Positions 34,407 through 42,912 of a stretch of 64,000 nt of DNA are shown here, in pieces (position 1 is the stretch's first letter; every line of letters starts with the position of its first letter). A program made the translations under genes and the position numbers. Location: the NCBI GenBank assembly GCA_002239065.1, contig MPNO01000018.1, positions 1-64,000 on the forward strand, in the 5' to 3' direction. The notes under the pieces were generated by a model that saw nothing but the letters and a program-made list of their open reading frames with translations, made no database searches and was not told where the DNA came from. The stretch comes from Defluviicoccus sp. bin129. Lineage in GTDB: Bacteria > Pseudomonadota > Alphaproteobacteria > MPNO01.

Positions 34407-35989
34407 ATCCGCCTCACCGATCGAAGCTGCCGCGCGATACTGGTGAATGCCGCCTTCAGGGTTGCCGCGTCGCTGTTGTTGAGGAAGGTGTAGGTTCCCG
34501 GATGCTCGCCCTGGCTCGAGCAATTGGTGAGGGCGGTACCCAAATCTCCCCTCACATCCCTGGGGGGCATCGCCGCGACGACGAAAATCTCCGAACCGGA
34601 GTCCTTGACGGCGTCGCACACGTCGGCGCGGTGGTACCCCAGCTTGGTAACCGAACAATCGGTGTCCACGTCGCCGCATTGCGTGTCGTCGCCGTCCGTG
34701 AGCAGCACGATGGCCTTGCGCACGTTGGCGTCATTGTCCACCGGATGGGTGTTGTCGCCCCAGGCGTCCCGCCATTCGGGCGTCAGCAGCCTTTGCCCCC
34801 ACAGCAGGCCCAGCCCGGAATGGGTGTCTGAACCACCCGGCTCCAGCGCGTCGATGTATGTGACGATATCCGTCTGCTCGGTCGAGAGCGGCAGCATCGA
34901 GGGCCTGGCGGACCCGCAGCTCAACTGTGCGTCCCGTCTGGAGTCCACGCGGGACGAACGGCCGCGACCCGGACGACCGTAGCAACTCTGTCGCAGGAAG
35001 CCCGAGGGCAGCGGCGTTTGCTCGCAATCATACGCTACGCCGAACTCGGCGGGATAGATCGCCTGGGCGAAGGCCTGTTGCGAAGGATGGTCGAACCAGT
35101 GCGTCTCGGCCGTGATGTCCGCGAGGTCGCCGCTTACCCTCTGTTCGTCCAGGCAGCCCCGCCAGGTCGGCGGACTCCCGCCCATTCTTTGGGTAGCGGA
35201 GGGCGGAGTGCAGGTTGCGGCGGGCCAGCATTCGTAGGTGCCGCCGTAATACCGCGTCCTCGGATATGTCGCCCAGTTGCTGGTGGTCCAGGTCGCGCGC
35301 AACGCCGAGTCCAGGCGCACATAGAGATCCCAGGGCACCACCCCCACCGCGACTCCGCTATCGGCGCTCGGCTGCAGCACGTTCACCATCTCGATGGCGG
35401 CCTGTTTTACGATCGACATGCGGCTGTTGGGGTCCGCGTGGCCGACATCGCCGCCGCCCAGGTCTCTCTCCATCGAGGCGCTGACGTCGATGGCGAGCAC
35501 GACCTCCAGGGTGGTTTCGACACTTTCCACCTCGGCCGCGGTGGCCACCCGGCCGGGCCCCGCGTAGCCGTAGAGCCAGGAGGATATGAGCGTCTTTCCG
35601 GTGTCTGCCGCCACGGTCGTGTTGACCGTCATCTGATCCCGGTCCATGTCGAACGTAAGGGCGACGTCCTCGGCGGTCATGCTCGGGTCGTTGACGTTCC
35701 CGAGCACGTTCAGCACGGCGTATTTTCGCGCGAAGGACAGAACGTTGTCCCGGATGTCGTCGTCGCTCAGCGTGTCCGGCAGGCTGTTGAGCCGCAGAGT
35801 GGCCGCAAGGGACGCGGCGTCGGCCGCGCTCTTGAGGATGTCGCGCTGCCCCACGAGGTGGTTGTGGTCGATGATCAGCGCGCCGCCGCCCAGGGTCATG
35901 ATGATGACCCCGGTGGCGGCGATGGCGGCCGCCCCGCCGCGCGTGTCGCGCAGGAACCGTCCGCCGATCGCCCTGATGGTGTGAAACAT
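34400..35989 (-). CDS. TadG-like pilus-assembly protein with vWA domain
   Basis: 529 residues. The N-terminus FLRDTRGGAAAIAATGVIIMTLGGGALIIDHNH has one membrane helix of the Tad/TadE-G type. A von Willebrand A domain starts at VVLAIDVSASM (the DxSxS metal site, about residue 150) and continues to the end with IVLLTDGDDT. Such proteins sit in the envelope and are part of tad loci. The ATG at 35989 is chosen because the helix follows; the frame runs on to 36151. The region upstream carries a degenerate copy of its own N-terminal codons. Confidence 0.82.
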   Translation of the reverse strand: MFHTIRAIGGRFLRDTRGGAAAIAATGVIIMTLGGGALIIDHNHLVGQRDILKSAADAASLAATLRLNSLPDTLSDDDIRDNVLSFARKYAVLNVLGNVNDPSMTAEDVALTFDMDRDQMTVNTTVAADTGKTLISSWLYGYAGPGRVATAAEVESVETTLEVVLAIDVSASMERDLGGGDVGHADPNSRMSIVKQAAIEMVNVLQPSADSGVAVGVVPWDLYVRLDSALRATWTTSNWATYPRTRYYGGTYECWPAATCTPPSATQRMGGSPPTWRGCLDEQRVSGDLADITAETHWFDHPSQQAFAQAIYPAEFGVAYDCEQTPLPSGFLRQSCYGRPGRGRSSRVDSRRDAQLSCGSARPSMLPLSTEQTDIVTYIDALEPGGSDTHSGLGLLWGQRLLTPEWRDAWGDNTHPVDNDANVRKAIVLLTDGDDTQCGDVDTDCSVTKLGYHRADVCDAVKDSGSEIFVVAAMPPRDVRGDLGTALTNCSSQGEHPGTYTFLNNSDAATLKAAFTSIARQLRSVRRIY

Positions 35990-36450
35990 GATTCCGGCCT
36001 TTTCCCGATCGCCGAGGGAGGGTTCCGGCCGGTCGCCTTCCGCCTCGCGGCGGGAGGGACCCGTGCCGGGCCTTCCGGAGGGCGGGGACTGTCCGCCACG
36101 CGGCCCGCAGCCGTCAATCCGGTACGTCCGGGGCGTGGCGAAATGTCTCACGCGGGCGGCACGGTTCGGGGGAGCGGCGCGCGAAGGACTGAACGCTGTC
36201 CCGCATGTCGTCGTCGCCCGGCCTGTCCGGCAGGCTGTGGAGCCGCGGAGTGGCCGCCAGGGACGCGGCGTCGGCCGCGCTCTTGAGGATGTCGCGCTGC
36301 CCCACGGGGTGGTAGTGGTCGATGGTCGGCGCGCCGCCGCGCGTTTGGGAGGATCGGGACCCTCCGCGACGCGCTAGGCAGGCGTCAATCGGTCACGGGG
36401 GAGTGCGCCGGAATGCCTCATGCGGGCCGCGCGGCCGGCCCGCGGAGCCG
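35728..36450. repeat. Tandem duplication of the 5' part of the vWA pilus gene, second copy partly deleted
   Basis: Bases 35728-35893 (inside the gene) recur at about 36179-36344 with an exact offset of 451 and scattered substitutions. The upstream flank of the gene (around 36113-36176, with GTCAATC and a CTCACGCGGGC-like run) recurs at 36384-36450 with offset 270. So a unit of about 451 bases was duplicated in tandem and the second copy then lost about 181 bases, removing its start codon and membrane segment. Confidence 0.8.
36114..36305 (-). pseudogene. Duplicated fragment of the vWA pilus gene
   Basis: Read on the minus strand, this stretch gives GQRDILKSAADAASLAATPR, SLPD and SFARR, nearly the same as residues 35-80 of the vWA protein. 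It lacks the preceding start and membrane helix and runs into unrelated sequence. I regard it as non-coding residue of the tandem duplication. It occupies most of the 464-base gap between the vWA gene and the secretin gene. Confidence 0.65.
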
Positions 36451-36453
36451 CGA

Positions 36454-38598
36454 TCAGTAGTAATAGCCCCCGGCCCGCCTGGACGCCGGCGCCCGGGATT
36501 CGCCGGAGGCCTTCCCGGGTTCCACCAGGCGGGCGGTGACGATCACGATCAGCTCGAGCTCGTCCGACCGGGTCGACCGGTTGCCGAAGAGCAGGCCGAA
36601 TCCCGGGATGTCCTTCAGCACCGGCAGGCCGGCCTCCCGCGAGTTCGACGCATTGCGGAAGAGCCCCGCGATCACGATCGACTCGCCATCGGCCACCTCG
36701 ACCGTGGTTTCCGCGCGGCGCACGTTTATGACCGGGACGCTGACCCCGGAGATCTGCACCGACCGGTTGATCGACGGCTCCGACACTTCGGGCCGGACAT
36801 GCATCGAGATCCGGCTCGAATCGATGACCGTGGGGACGAAGTCCAGCAGGATCCCGTACTTCTTGTACTCGAACACGAGCACCCCCTCGTCGTATCCGGT
36901 GGGGAGCGGGAACTCGCCGCCCGAGAACAGCGAGGCCGGTTCGCCGGAGATGGCGGTCACGTTCGGCCGTGCCAGGACGTTCGCCAAGCCTGCCTGGGAG
37001 AGCGCTTCTACCATGCCCATGACCCTGGAGCCCGGCGTGTCGCGGCCGAAGAACACGCTGGGCGCCACTTCACCGTCGAAAATCCCCGGCGTGAAGTCGC
37101 CGCCCGTGAAGGATGAGGGAAAGTTGGCCGTCACGAGCCGGCCGATCCGGAAGCCCAGCACGTCGCCGGTGCTGACCCCGAACGCTTCCCAGTTGATCCC
37201 GAGGTCCTCGGAAATGGAGCGCTGGACTTCCGCGATCTGCACTTCCAGGTTCACCTGCTGCGCGCCGGTGACCCGCAACTCGTTCTCCACGGGCGTGTTG
37301 TCCGGCAACGCCGCGACGGCGAGGCGGATGGCGCGCGCCGCCAACGAGGCGGACGAGACCTCTCCGGTCAGCGCGACGCCGTGGGCGAAGGGCCGGGCGG
37401 TCACCCCCTCGAGCTCGGGCTTGCCGGCGAGCGCCGCGCGGAGGGGGTCAAGGTCCAGCTCGACCGATATGGCCCGGTCCTCGGCCCGTCCGTCGGCTCC
37501 GACCACCGTGATCGAGGTCTGTCCGATGCCTCTGCCGATGATGTACAGCATGTCGGGCGACAGGAGCTGGACATCGGCGATCGCCGGCGAGGCGATCAGG
37601 ACCGACGCCGCGTCGCCGTCGAGGGCGAGCCGCATACCCTGCCCCGGGGCTATCGTCAACCGGTCGGGCAGGGCCGCCTCGCGGGGCGTATCGGGCAGGT
37701 CGGCAGGCGGTTCGGCGGCGCCCTCCGGCCCGGTCCCCGGAGCTTGGTGATCGGCTATCGCGGCGAGGCGGAGCGTGACACCCGATGCCAGCGGCAATCC
37801 GATCCCCTCCGCCGCCGGCGGCCAGCCGGTTTCCGGCAGGTGCCGCGCCGTGCCCGGCGCGAAGGCGAGCGCCAGCGAGTAGTTGCGCGGGTCCCGCCGT
37901 GCCTCCTCGATCAGGCGCGACAACGCGCCGCCGTCGTCGTCCAGCCAGAAGGACGGCTCGTGCCGGTCGAATATTCCGGCCGCCTCGTCGTGGCGACCGA
38001 CCGCGACCAGCATGCGCACGAAATTCGCCGCGATCCGGGGATGATCGGAGGACAGGCGGAGCGCCTCTTCGAACGCGGCCTCCGCCGTGTCGAGGTCGTT
38101 GTCGAGCGCGGCGGCGACGGCGACGGCGTTGGCGATCCAGGGCGCCAGCCTCGAATTCCCGGCGATATCCCGCGACTCCCGCAGATAGCGCCGGGCCGCG
38201 CCGATCTCGTTGCGCGCGAGCGCCGCCCGACCGGCGCCGAGCAGCGCTTCCCCCCTGACCGCGGGAGCGTCCTCCGCCAGGGCCGCGGATCTCGCGAAAT
38301 AGCGTCCTGCGCCGGCATGGTCGCCGGAGCCGAACGCGATATAGGCGAGACCCAGGACGGGTTCCGGCGCGTGTCCGAAGCGCCGGGCAAGAGACAAATA
38401 CAGCCTGCGAGCGGCCTCGGGCTGGCCCGCGGACAGGGCGGCGGCGGCGACCGACAGGTTGGTGCGCAGGATGTCCGCGCCTCTCACCGCGTTTTCCGGC
38501 GACTGCCGGGCGGCGCAACCGGAGAGCGCAACCATCGCGAGAATCTCTGCGGCCGCCCGAATGCCGCCAGCCGGCGATAGATACAATCTCTGGATCAT
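36454..38598 (-). CDS. Lipoprotein fusing TPR repeats to a tad secretin (RcpA/CpaC-like)
   Basis: 714 residues. The signal peptide ends in the lipobox LSGC (AMVALSGCAARQ). Residues about 35-270 form TPR-like helices (RLYLSLARRFGHAPEPVLGL; AFEEALRLSSDHPRIAANFV). Then come a CpaC-type N-domain (LTIAPGQGMRLALDGDAASV, SPDMLYIIGRGIGQTSI), a BON-like segment, and the secretin core: VNLEVQIAEVQRSISEDLGI, VLARPNVTAISGEPASLFSG, VPVINVRRAETTVEVADG and a final ESIVIAGLF region. It should form the outer-membrane pore for the Flp pilus, with its own TadD-like TPR part. The start at 38598 opens the signal peptide. Confidence 0.85.
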   Translation of the reverse strand: MIQRLYLSPAGGIRAAAEILAMVALSGCAARQSPENAVRGADILRTNLSVAAAALSAGQPEAARRLYLSLARRFGHAPEPVLGLAYIAFGSGDHAGAGRYFARSAALAEDAPAVRGEALLGAGRAALARNEIGAARRYLRESRDIAGNSRLAPWIANAVAVAAALDNDLDTAEAAFEEALRLSSDHPRIAANFVRMLVAVGRHDEAAGIFDRHEPSFWLDDDGGALSRLIEEARRDPRNYSLALAFAPGTARHLPETGWPPAAEGIGLPLASGVTLRLAAIADHQAPGTGPEGAAEPPADLPDTPREAALPDRLTIAPGQGMRLALDGDAASVLIASPAIADVQLLSPDMLYIIGRGIGQTSITVVGADGRAEDRAISVELDLDPLRAALAGKPELEGVTARPFAHGVALTGEVSSASLAARAIRLAVAALPDNTPVENELRVTGAQQVNLEVQIAEVQRSISEDLGINWEAFGVSTGDVLGFRIGRLVTANFPSSFTGGDFTPGIFDGEVAPSVFFGRDTPGSRVMGMVEALSQAGLANVLARPNVTAISGEPASLFSGGEFPLPTGYDEGVLVFEYKKYGILLDFVPTVIDSSRISMHVRPEVSEPSINRSVQISGVSVPVINVRRAETTVEVADGESIVIAGLFRNASNSREAGLPVLKDIPGFGLLFGNRSTRSDELELIVIVTARLVEPGKASGESRAPASRRAGGYYY

Positions 38599-39046
38599 GG
38601 GCTCTTCGCCCCCGACTTGGATGAACGCCTCGGGCACAATTCGACGTGGAATCGGAATAGGCCCGGGAATCAACGGCTAAAGGTGGCCCTTGCGGATGCC
38701 TGGGTCAACACGCCGCGGAAAATTGTCGGTGGGAGAAGGGGTCGCGGGCCGCCAGGCTCCGACTGCCCGCCGCGTGCCCGGCCTGCAATCGGGGCTTGCA
38801 TGTCCGCGAGCGCCGTCGCAGGGTCGTCCCCCGGCCGGATTCGGGTGTTCCCGCTTGGCGGGGATCGCCGGAGCGGCCCCCCGCGATCCGTCCGGCGAGC
38901 ATCACGGATGCGCGAGGCGAAGGGCCGGCGCCATTGACACCGTGCCGGCAGTGACAACATTGAGCGCATATCCGGGTCCGGGATGCGGGGCCGGGGATCG
39001 TTCGACGAGCCCCGCCGCCGCGCGGCGGCGCTGTTGGAGATGTGTA
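38599..39046. other. Divergent control region of the tad locus
   Basis: 448 bases between the secretin gene (minus) and the lipoprotein gene (plus), without a supported gene. TTGACA at 38934-38939 is a perfect -35 on the plus strand, but the -10 region after it (AACATT, 38956-38961, 16-base spacing) is weak. Both arms of the pilus locus are probably driven from here. Confidence 0.45.
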
Positions 39047-39466
39047 TTGCTTGACTCTTGGCACCGGCATTGCCGGGCTCGCGTCGCGGCGGCGCTCGTT
39101 CCCGCATCGCTCCTGGGTGGATGCGTAGGTCAGCTTGGCCTCCACGATCCCTATTACTCCGGTTTCTCGGAGGTGGCACGCGCCTACGTCGCGACCACGC
39201 AACAGACATTGACGGACGGTCGGTCGATGCGGGCCCTGCAGGCGGCCTGTTCCCGGGCCGAGCCGGGCGGGGATGCGTCGGACGACGCGGATCTCGTTGC
39301 CGCGGGCGGCCGCAAGACCCTCGACGAGCTGTGCGCCGCCTGGCGCGGCCGTTCGCCGGCAGCGCGCGGTGCGATCCTGAATGCGTATTTGCGATGGGTG
39401 GAGGACAATATTCGTCCGATGAAGGCCGCGGCCCAAACCGCCGCCTCCGCCGCCGGCGGCACCTGA
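39047..39466 (+). CDS. Small lipoprotein of the tad locus, unknown function
   Basis: 139 residues from a TTG at 39047, which has GGAGA eight bases upstream. The first 28 residues are a lipoprotein signal (VAAALVPASLLGGC). The mature part is helical (YYSGFSEVARAYVATTQQTL; RKTLDELCAAWRG; AILNAYLRWVEDNI) with no domain I recognise. It is the first gene of the plus-strand arm, 60 bases before tadZ-1, so it may serve as the pilotin or another envelope factor; that is a guess from position. Confidence 0.58.
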   Translation: MLDSWHRHCRARVAAALVPASLLGGCVGQLGLHDPYYSGFSEVARAYVATTQQTLTDGRSMRALQAACSRAEPGGDASDDADLVAAGGRKTLDELCAAWRGRSPAARGAILNAYLRWVEDNIRPMKAAAQTAASAAGGT

Positions 39467-39526
39467 TACCGGTCCGGGGCGGCCTTTCGTTGTCCCCTCG
39501 GTCGTTATCCCCTCGGTGAGCCGAAA

Positions 39527-40657
39527 ATGGCGCCATCTTCCAAACGGCCCTATGCCCGCGGTTTCGCCGTCGACGCCGAGACGGAACGCGCGTTGCGCGC
39601 CGGGCTCCCCAGCCGCGAGGTCAGGATACAGCGCGGGCCCCTGTCGGACGCGCTGCGCATATTGGCGACCGAGCCGCCATCGAGGCTCGTCTTCGTGGAC
39701 CTGGACGGCGTCGCGGACCCGGACGAAGCGGCTTTGCAGCTCAGCGAGATATGCGCTTTCGAGACCGCGCTGGTGGCGATCGGCTCGGCCGATACCGCCG
39801 CGTTCAGCCGCGCGCTGCTGCGGCGCGGGTTTTCCGACTACCTGGTAAAACCGCTCTCGCCTGCCGCCGTCCGCGAAGCCAGCAAGGCTGCGACGGAAGA
39901 ACCGCCCGAGCAGGCCTATGCCGGGCGCGTCGTCACCTTCGTCGGCAGCGCCGGCAGCGGAACCTCGACCGTGGTCTCCGCGGTCGCCCACGGCATCGCG
40001 GCCGGCGGCCGCACCGCGTCCGTCGTCGACCTCGACCCCGTGTCGGGGCGGGTCCCGGCCCTGCTCGCCACCGAACCGATGGGCGGGCTGTCGGCACTCC
40101 TCTCCTCGCTGGATCCGCAAGACGCCGAGGGGGTCGAACCGTCGATCGACTTCGAGACGATCGACGCCATAACCGCGCCCGTGGCGCCCGGCATCTCGCT
40201 GATCGGATATCCGCTCGCCGGAGCCCTGCCGGAGCGGCCCTCCCTGCCGGCCTTGTACGCGCTGCTGAAGCATCTCGCCAACCGCGCGCATGTCGTGCTG
40301 GTGACCGGCCTGTCCGAACCGGGCATCGAGCTGGAACTCATGCGCTGGGCCGATGCCCGCATCCTGCTCTACGAGCCCACCCTGTCGAGCATCAGCGCGG
40401 CGGTCCGTCGTCTCGCATGGCTCGGCAAGGAGCATCCCGCACCGCTCGTCCAGTGCCTTCCGCGCATGCGCCGCTACGCGCTGTCCGCCGCTCTTATCCG
40501 CTATGCGCTCGCCGATCGCAGCCCCGACGTGGTCGTCCCGTTCGATCCGGCGCTGCGGGCGGGAACCGTGGCCGCGGCTCTGAGCGATTTGGGCAAGGCG
40601 TCCCGGGAGTCGCTCGAGCGGGTCACGGATCTCGTCGCGCGGGACCTCGGCGCGTAG
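39527..40657 (+). CDS. TadZ/CpaE-like pilus ATPase 1
   Basis: 376 residues. An atypical receiver-like domain comes first (VFVDLDGVAD ... FSDYLVKPLSPAAV, residues about 55-125), then a ParA/MinD-like domain whose P-loop is GSAGSGTST (140-148); the conserved Lys of the deviant Walker A (KGGxGKT form) is absent here. CpaE/TadZ proteins localise the Tad machine at the pole. A tcccctcggt direct repeat precedes the start. Another tadZ-like gene is at 42913. Confidence 0.8.
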   Translation: MAPSSKRPYARGFAVDAETERALRAGLPSREVRIQRGPLSDALRILATEPPSRLVFVDLDGVADPDEAALQLSEICAFETALVAIGSADTAAFSRALLRRGFSDYLVKPLSPAAVREASKAATEEPPEQAYAGRVVTFVGSAGSGTSTVVSAVAHGIAAGGRTASVVDLDPVSGRVPALLATEPMGGLSALLSSLDPQDAEGVEPSIDFETIDAITAPVAPGISLIGYPLAGALPERPSLPALYALLKHLANRAHVVLVTGLSEPGIELELMRWADARILLYEPTLSSISAAVRRLAWLGKEHPAPLVQCLPRMRRYALSAALIRYALADRSPDVVVPFDPALRAGTVAAALSDLGKASRESLERVTDLVARDLGA

Positions 40658-40950
40658 TTCGGGGGGCGCCTCTTCCGCGCCGTCCTCCCGCCCGTCGCCG
40701 GGACCCACAATCTTCTCTCCCGCAATCCGATCCCGCCTGCCCATGCCGCTGCGTCGATCCGCCGCACAGGCCCCTGGCGAAGACCCCGGAAACCGGGAAA
40801 CACCCGTAACTCCAATTGCTTACGCGGACGCCGGCCGGTGACCGCGGGTCCCCGCCGGCGGTCTCGGCGCTCGCTTGCGGGAAAGTATCGTTGACGGAAT
40901 TCGCCGATCCCAATACTACCGCCGCCGCTATCACGGGATGCGAGCCCATC

Positions 40951-41661
40951 ATGAAAAACACGTACGGCGACATGCGGAACGAGGAAGCGGCGGCGACCGG
41001 CCGCGGCGGTCTGCGGCGCTGGATCGCCCGACAGGGCGGGTGCGTCGCGCAGGATTTCTGGCGCGCGCGCTGCGCTTCGGTCGCGATCGAGTCGGCCGCG
41101 GTCCTGTCGGTCCTGATCGTCGTGGCCGGCGGGTTGATGGAGATCTTCAGCTCGGTCTACATGAACGAGACCATGAGCCGAGCGGCCCGCGCCGCGGCTC
41201 GCGCGGTCGCCGTGAACCCCAGCGTGCACGACGACGCCACGGCGGTCCAGGCACTCGCCTGCGAGGCGATCAGGCGCGAACTCGGCCTCGCCGAGGACCC
41301 GGACTGCAGCGACGCCTGGAAGGTGACCGTGGATACCGGGCTCACCACCGGCGATCTGCTGAACGGGGAAAGCCCCGATACCCGGACCGGCGACATGGTC
41401 CGGATCCACATCGCGTGGCACCGGGAACCCTGGAGCTTCGACGCCGACTCTTCCGGCGCCGATACCTCCGACGCCGATACCTCCGACGCCGACTCCCCCG
41501 AACCCGAGGTCGCCCTGCTCGGGGAGACCGCACCCGTGCCCAGCCCGGTCATGCCCGTCGAAACCATACCCGTCGAAGACGCACCCGCCGAGCCCGAGTC
41601 GAGAACGCTCCAGGTCTCGATCGCAGTGGCGCGCAGCGAACCCGACGCGCTCACACCATGA
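40951..41661 (+). CDS. TadE-like pseudopilin with acidic repeat tail
   Basis: 236 residues. A cytoplasmic N-terminus is followed by the TadE segment CASVAIESAAVLSVLIVVAGGLMEIF (residue E with a hydrophobic helix) and MSRAARAAARAVAVNP. The rest is periplasmic. Near residues 165-185 there is an Asp/Ser/Thr repeat (SGADTSDADTSDADS) built from a repeated 15-bp unit at the DNA level, then a Pro/Glu/Val-rich stretch. The stop overlaps the next start as ATGA. The 293 bases before it carry no other gene. Confidence 0.72.
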   Translation: MKNTYGDMRNEEAAATGRGGLRRWIARQGGCVAQDFWRARCASVAIESAAVLSVLIVVAGGLMEIFSSVYMNETMSRAARAAARAVAVNPSVHDDATAVQALACEAIRRELGLAEDPDCSDAWKVTVDTGLTTGDLLNGESPDTRTGDMVRIHIAWHREPWSFDADSSGADTSDADTSDADSPEPEVALLGETAPVPSPVMPVETIPVEDAPAEPESRTLQVSIAVARSEPDALTP

Positions 41662-42287
41662 GCCGGGGGCCGAGAGTCATGATCGCCGGTTCGACCCTTT
41701 GCCGAATCCGCCGTTTCGCCCGCCGCTCCGACGGCGCCGCCGGAATCGAGCTGGGCTTCGGCGCCGCGGCGCTGCTGACGGTCTCCATGCTGTGCTTCGA
41801 CCTGCACTCGGTGGTCAACGTGGATACGGCGGGCGCGCGCAGCGCGGTCACCCTCGCGGAATTCGTGTCCCGGGAAATCGCGCCCGAGAAGGACACGCTC
41901 GAATCGCTCGGCGAATTCCTCCAGCGCCAGGAGTTCGGCGTCCCGACGAACGCGGCCTTCGTGATTTCCGCCATCCAGCGCCCCACCGGCGAGGATCGGG
42001 CCGTCATTCTCTGGGCCGACAGCTCGATCCGGTTCGGCGACGACGCGGTGACGGCGGAGCTTGCCGAGGAGTGCGAAGAGCGCGCAAGCGATGGCTGGCA
42101 TGAAGTCCTGCTCGGCCCGCCCGCGGAATCCGGCATGGCGGAGGGCGAGGTGGTGCTGGTCGCCGAAGTCTGCGCGCGGCCCTCGCGGCAGGGGCTGATC
42201 TCCAACCGTCTGTTCGCCGGAGACAGCTACCACATGCACATCCTGCCCGCCCGCGATCAGGACAACCCGCCGGCGAGCCCGGCATGA
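41658..42287 (+). CDS. TadE/TadF-like pseudopilin
   Basis: 209 residues. It begins with a basic leader (RIRRFARRSDGAAGIELGFG) and one hydrophobic helix (AAALLTVSMLCFDLHSVVNV), the TadE/F arrangement with the conserved Glu. The mature part ends ...LISNRLFAGDSYHMHILPAR. It is coupled to the preceding pseudopilin gene. Minor pseudopilins of this sort are needed for Flp pilus assembly. Confidence 0.7.
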   Translation: MSRGPRVMIAGSTLCRIRRFARRSDGAAGIELGFGAAALLTVSMLCFDLHSVVNVDTAGARSAVTLAEFVSREIAPEKDTLESLGEFLQRQEFGVPTNAAFVISAIQRPTGEDRAVILWADSSIRFGDDAVTAELAEECEERASDGWHEVLLGPPAESGMAEGEVVLVAEVCARPSRQGLISNRLFAGDSYHMHILPARDQDNPPASPA

Positions 42288-42402
42288 GCACGCGGCCGAT
42301 CACCGAGGAGAGCTGGGAAACAGCCGGTCGGCCATCGCCCGAAACCAGGCAAAGGAGGTTGAGAGACGAAGGAAATCCGAAACCGACCCATCAAACTGTC
42401 TC

Positions 42403-42421
42403 GCCGGCGCGAAACGCCGGC
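42403..42421 (+). promoter_or_regulatory. 5'-leader hairpin of the Flp pilin gene
   Basis: GCCGGCG (42403-42409) pairs exactly with CGCCGGC (42415-42421) around CGAAA, 31 bases before the pilin ATG. No T-run follows, so it is more likely an mRNA stability or translation element than a terminator. Confidence 0.45.
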
Positions 42422-42451
42422 AAACGCTCAATCCAGAGAGGACACGAAACG

Positions 42452-42679
42452 ATGATTGAACGTCAAATGCGAAACTTCCGCCACTTCCTGCGGGCCAGCG
42501 AAGCCGTCTCCGCGCTGGAGTACGCGCTGCTCGTGGGGATCATCACCGTCGCGATCGGGGCCGCCGTTGCCCAGTTCGGCACCGACATCCAGACCGCCAT
42601 CAAGGGTATGGGGACCGACGTGGTGTCGCGCGGCAACCTGGTCGGGTCGAGCCCCGCGGCCCCCGCCCCCTCCCCGTAG
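42452..42679 (+). CDS. flp: Flp/Fap-type pilin
   Basis: 75 residues, typical size for Flp pilin. The leader is followed by the cleavage and assembly region ASEAVSALEYALLVGIITVAI, in which the conserved E-Y pair lies inside the hydrophobic helix, as required by the tad prepilin peptidase. The end is Pro/Ala/Ser-rich. It lies between pseudopilins and tadZ-2, with hairpins before and after it. Confidence 0.88.
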   Translation: MIERQMRNFRHFLRASEAVSALEYALLVGIITVAIGAAVAQFGTDIQTAIKGMGTDVVSRGNLVGSSPAAPAPSP

Positions 42680-42695
42680 AGCGCGGCCGGGGGCA

Positions 42696-42730
42696 CGCCG
42701 GTCGCCTCGCCATTGGCGCGGCGACCGGCG
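42696..42730 (+). terminator. Strong stem-loop after the Flp pilin gene
   Basis: An 11-bp perfect stem (42696-42706 with 42720-42730) with a second 4-bp stem (CGCC/GGCG around ATT) inside its loop, 17 bases after the pilin stop. There is no T-tract. It probably stabilises the pilin mRNA or attenuates transcription into tadZ-2, giving excess pilin. Confidence 0.55.
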
Positions 42731-42912
42731 CGCTGACCCCGGGAAAGCGGTCGGACATGCCAGCCCAGCGCCGCTTTCCCGGTTCGCCCTTCCCGACGCC
42801 ACCGCATCGGCGGGCAGAGGATACCAACCCCTGCCGGTGAGTTCCACGGCGACGGTCGGGCCGCAATTCATCCCCGGACCCGGGCCGGAAGTCACCCCGT
42901 GAAAGCGTATCA

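Noticed and set aside
36454-38598. Secretin and TPR parts as two genes joined by a lost stop
   Set aside because: The frame is continuous with no internal start signal between the parts and normal composition throughout; I keep it as one fused protein.
39493-39517. Direct repeat TCCCCTCGGT with a 15-base period before tadZ-1
   Set aside because: Only two 10-bp copies, no link to a known regulator; too little to call an operator.
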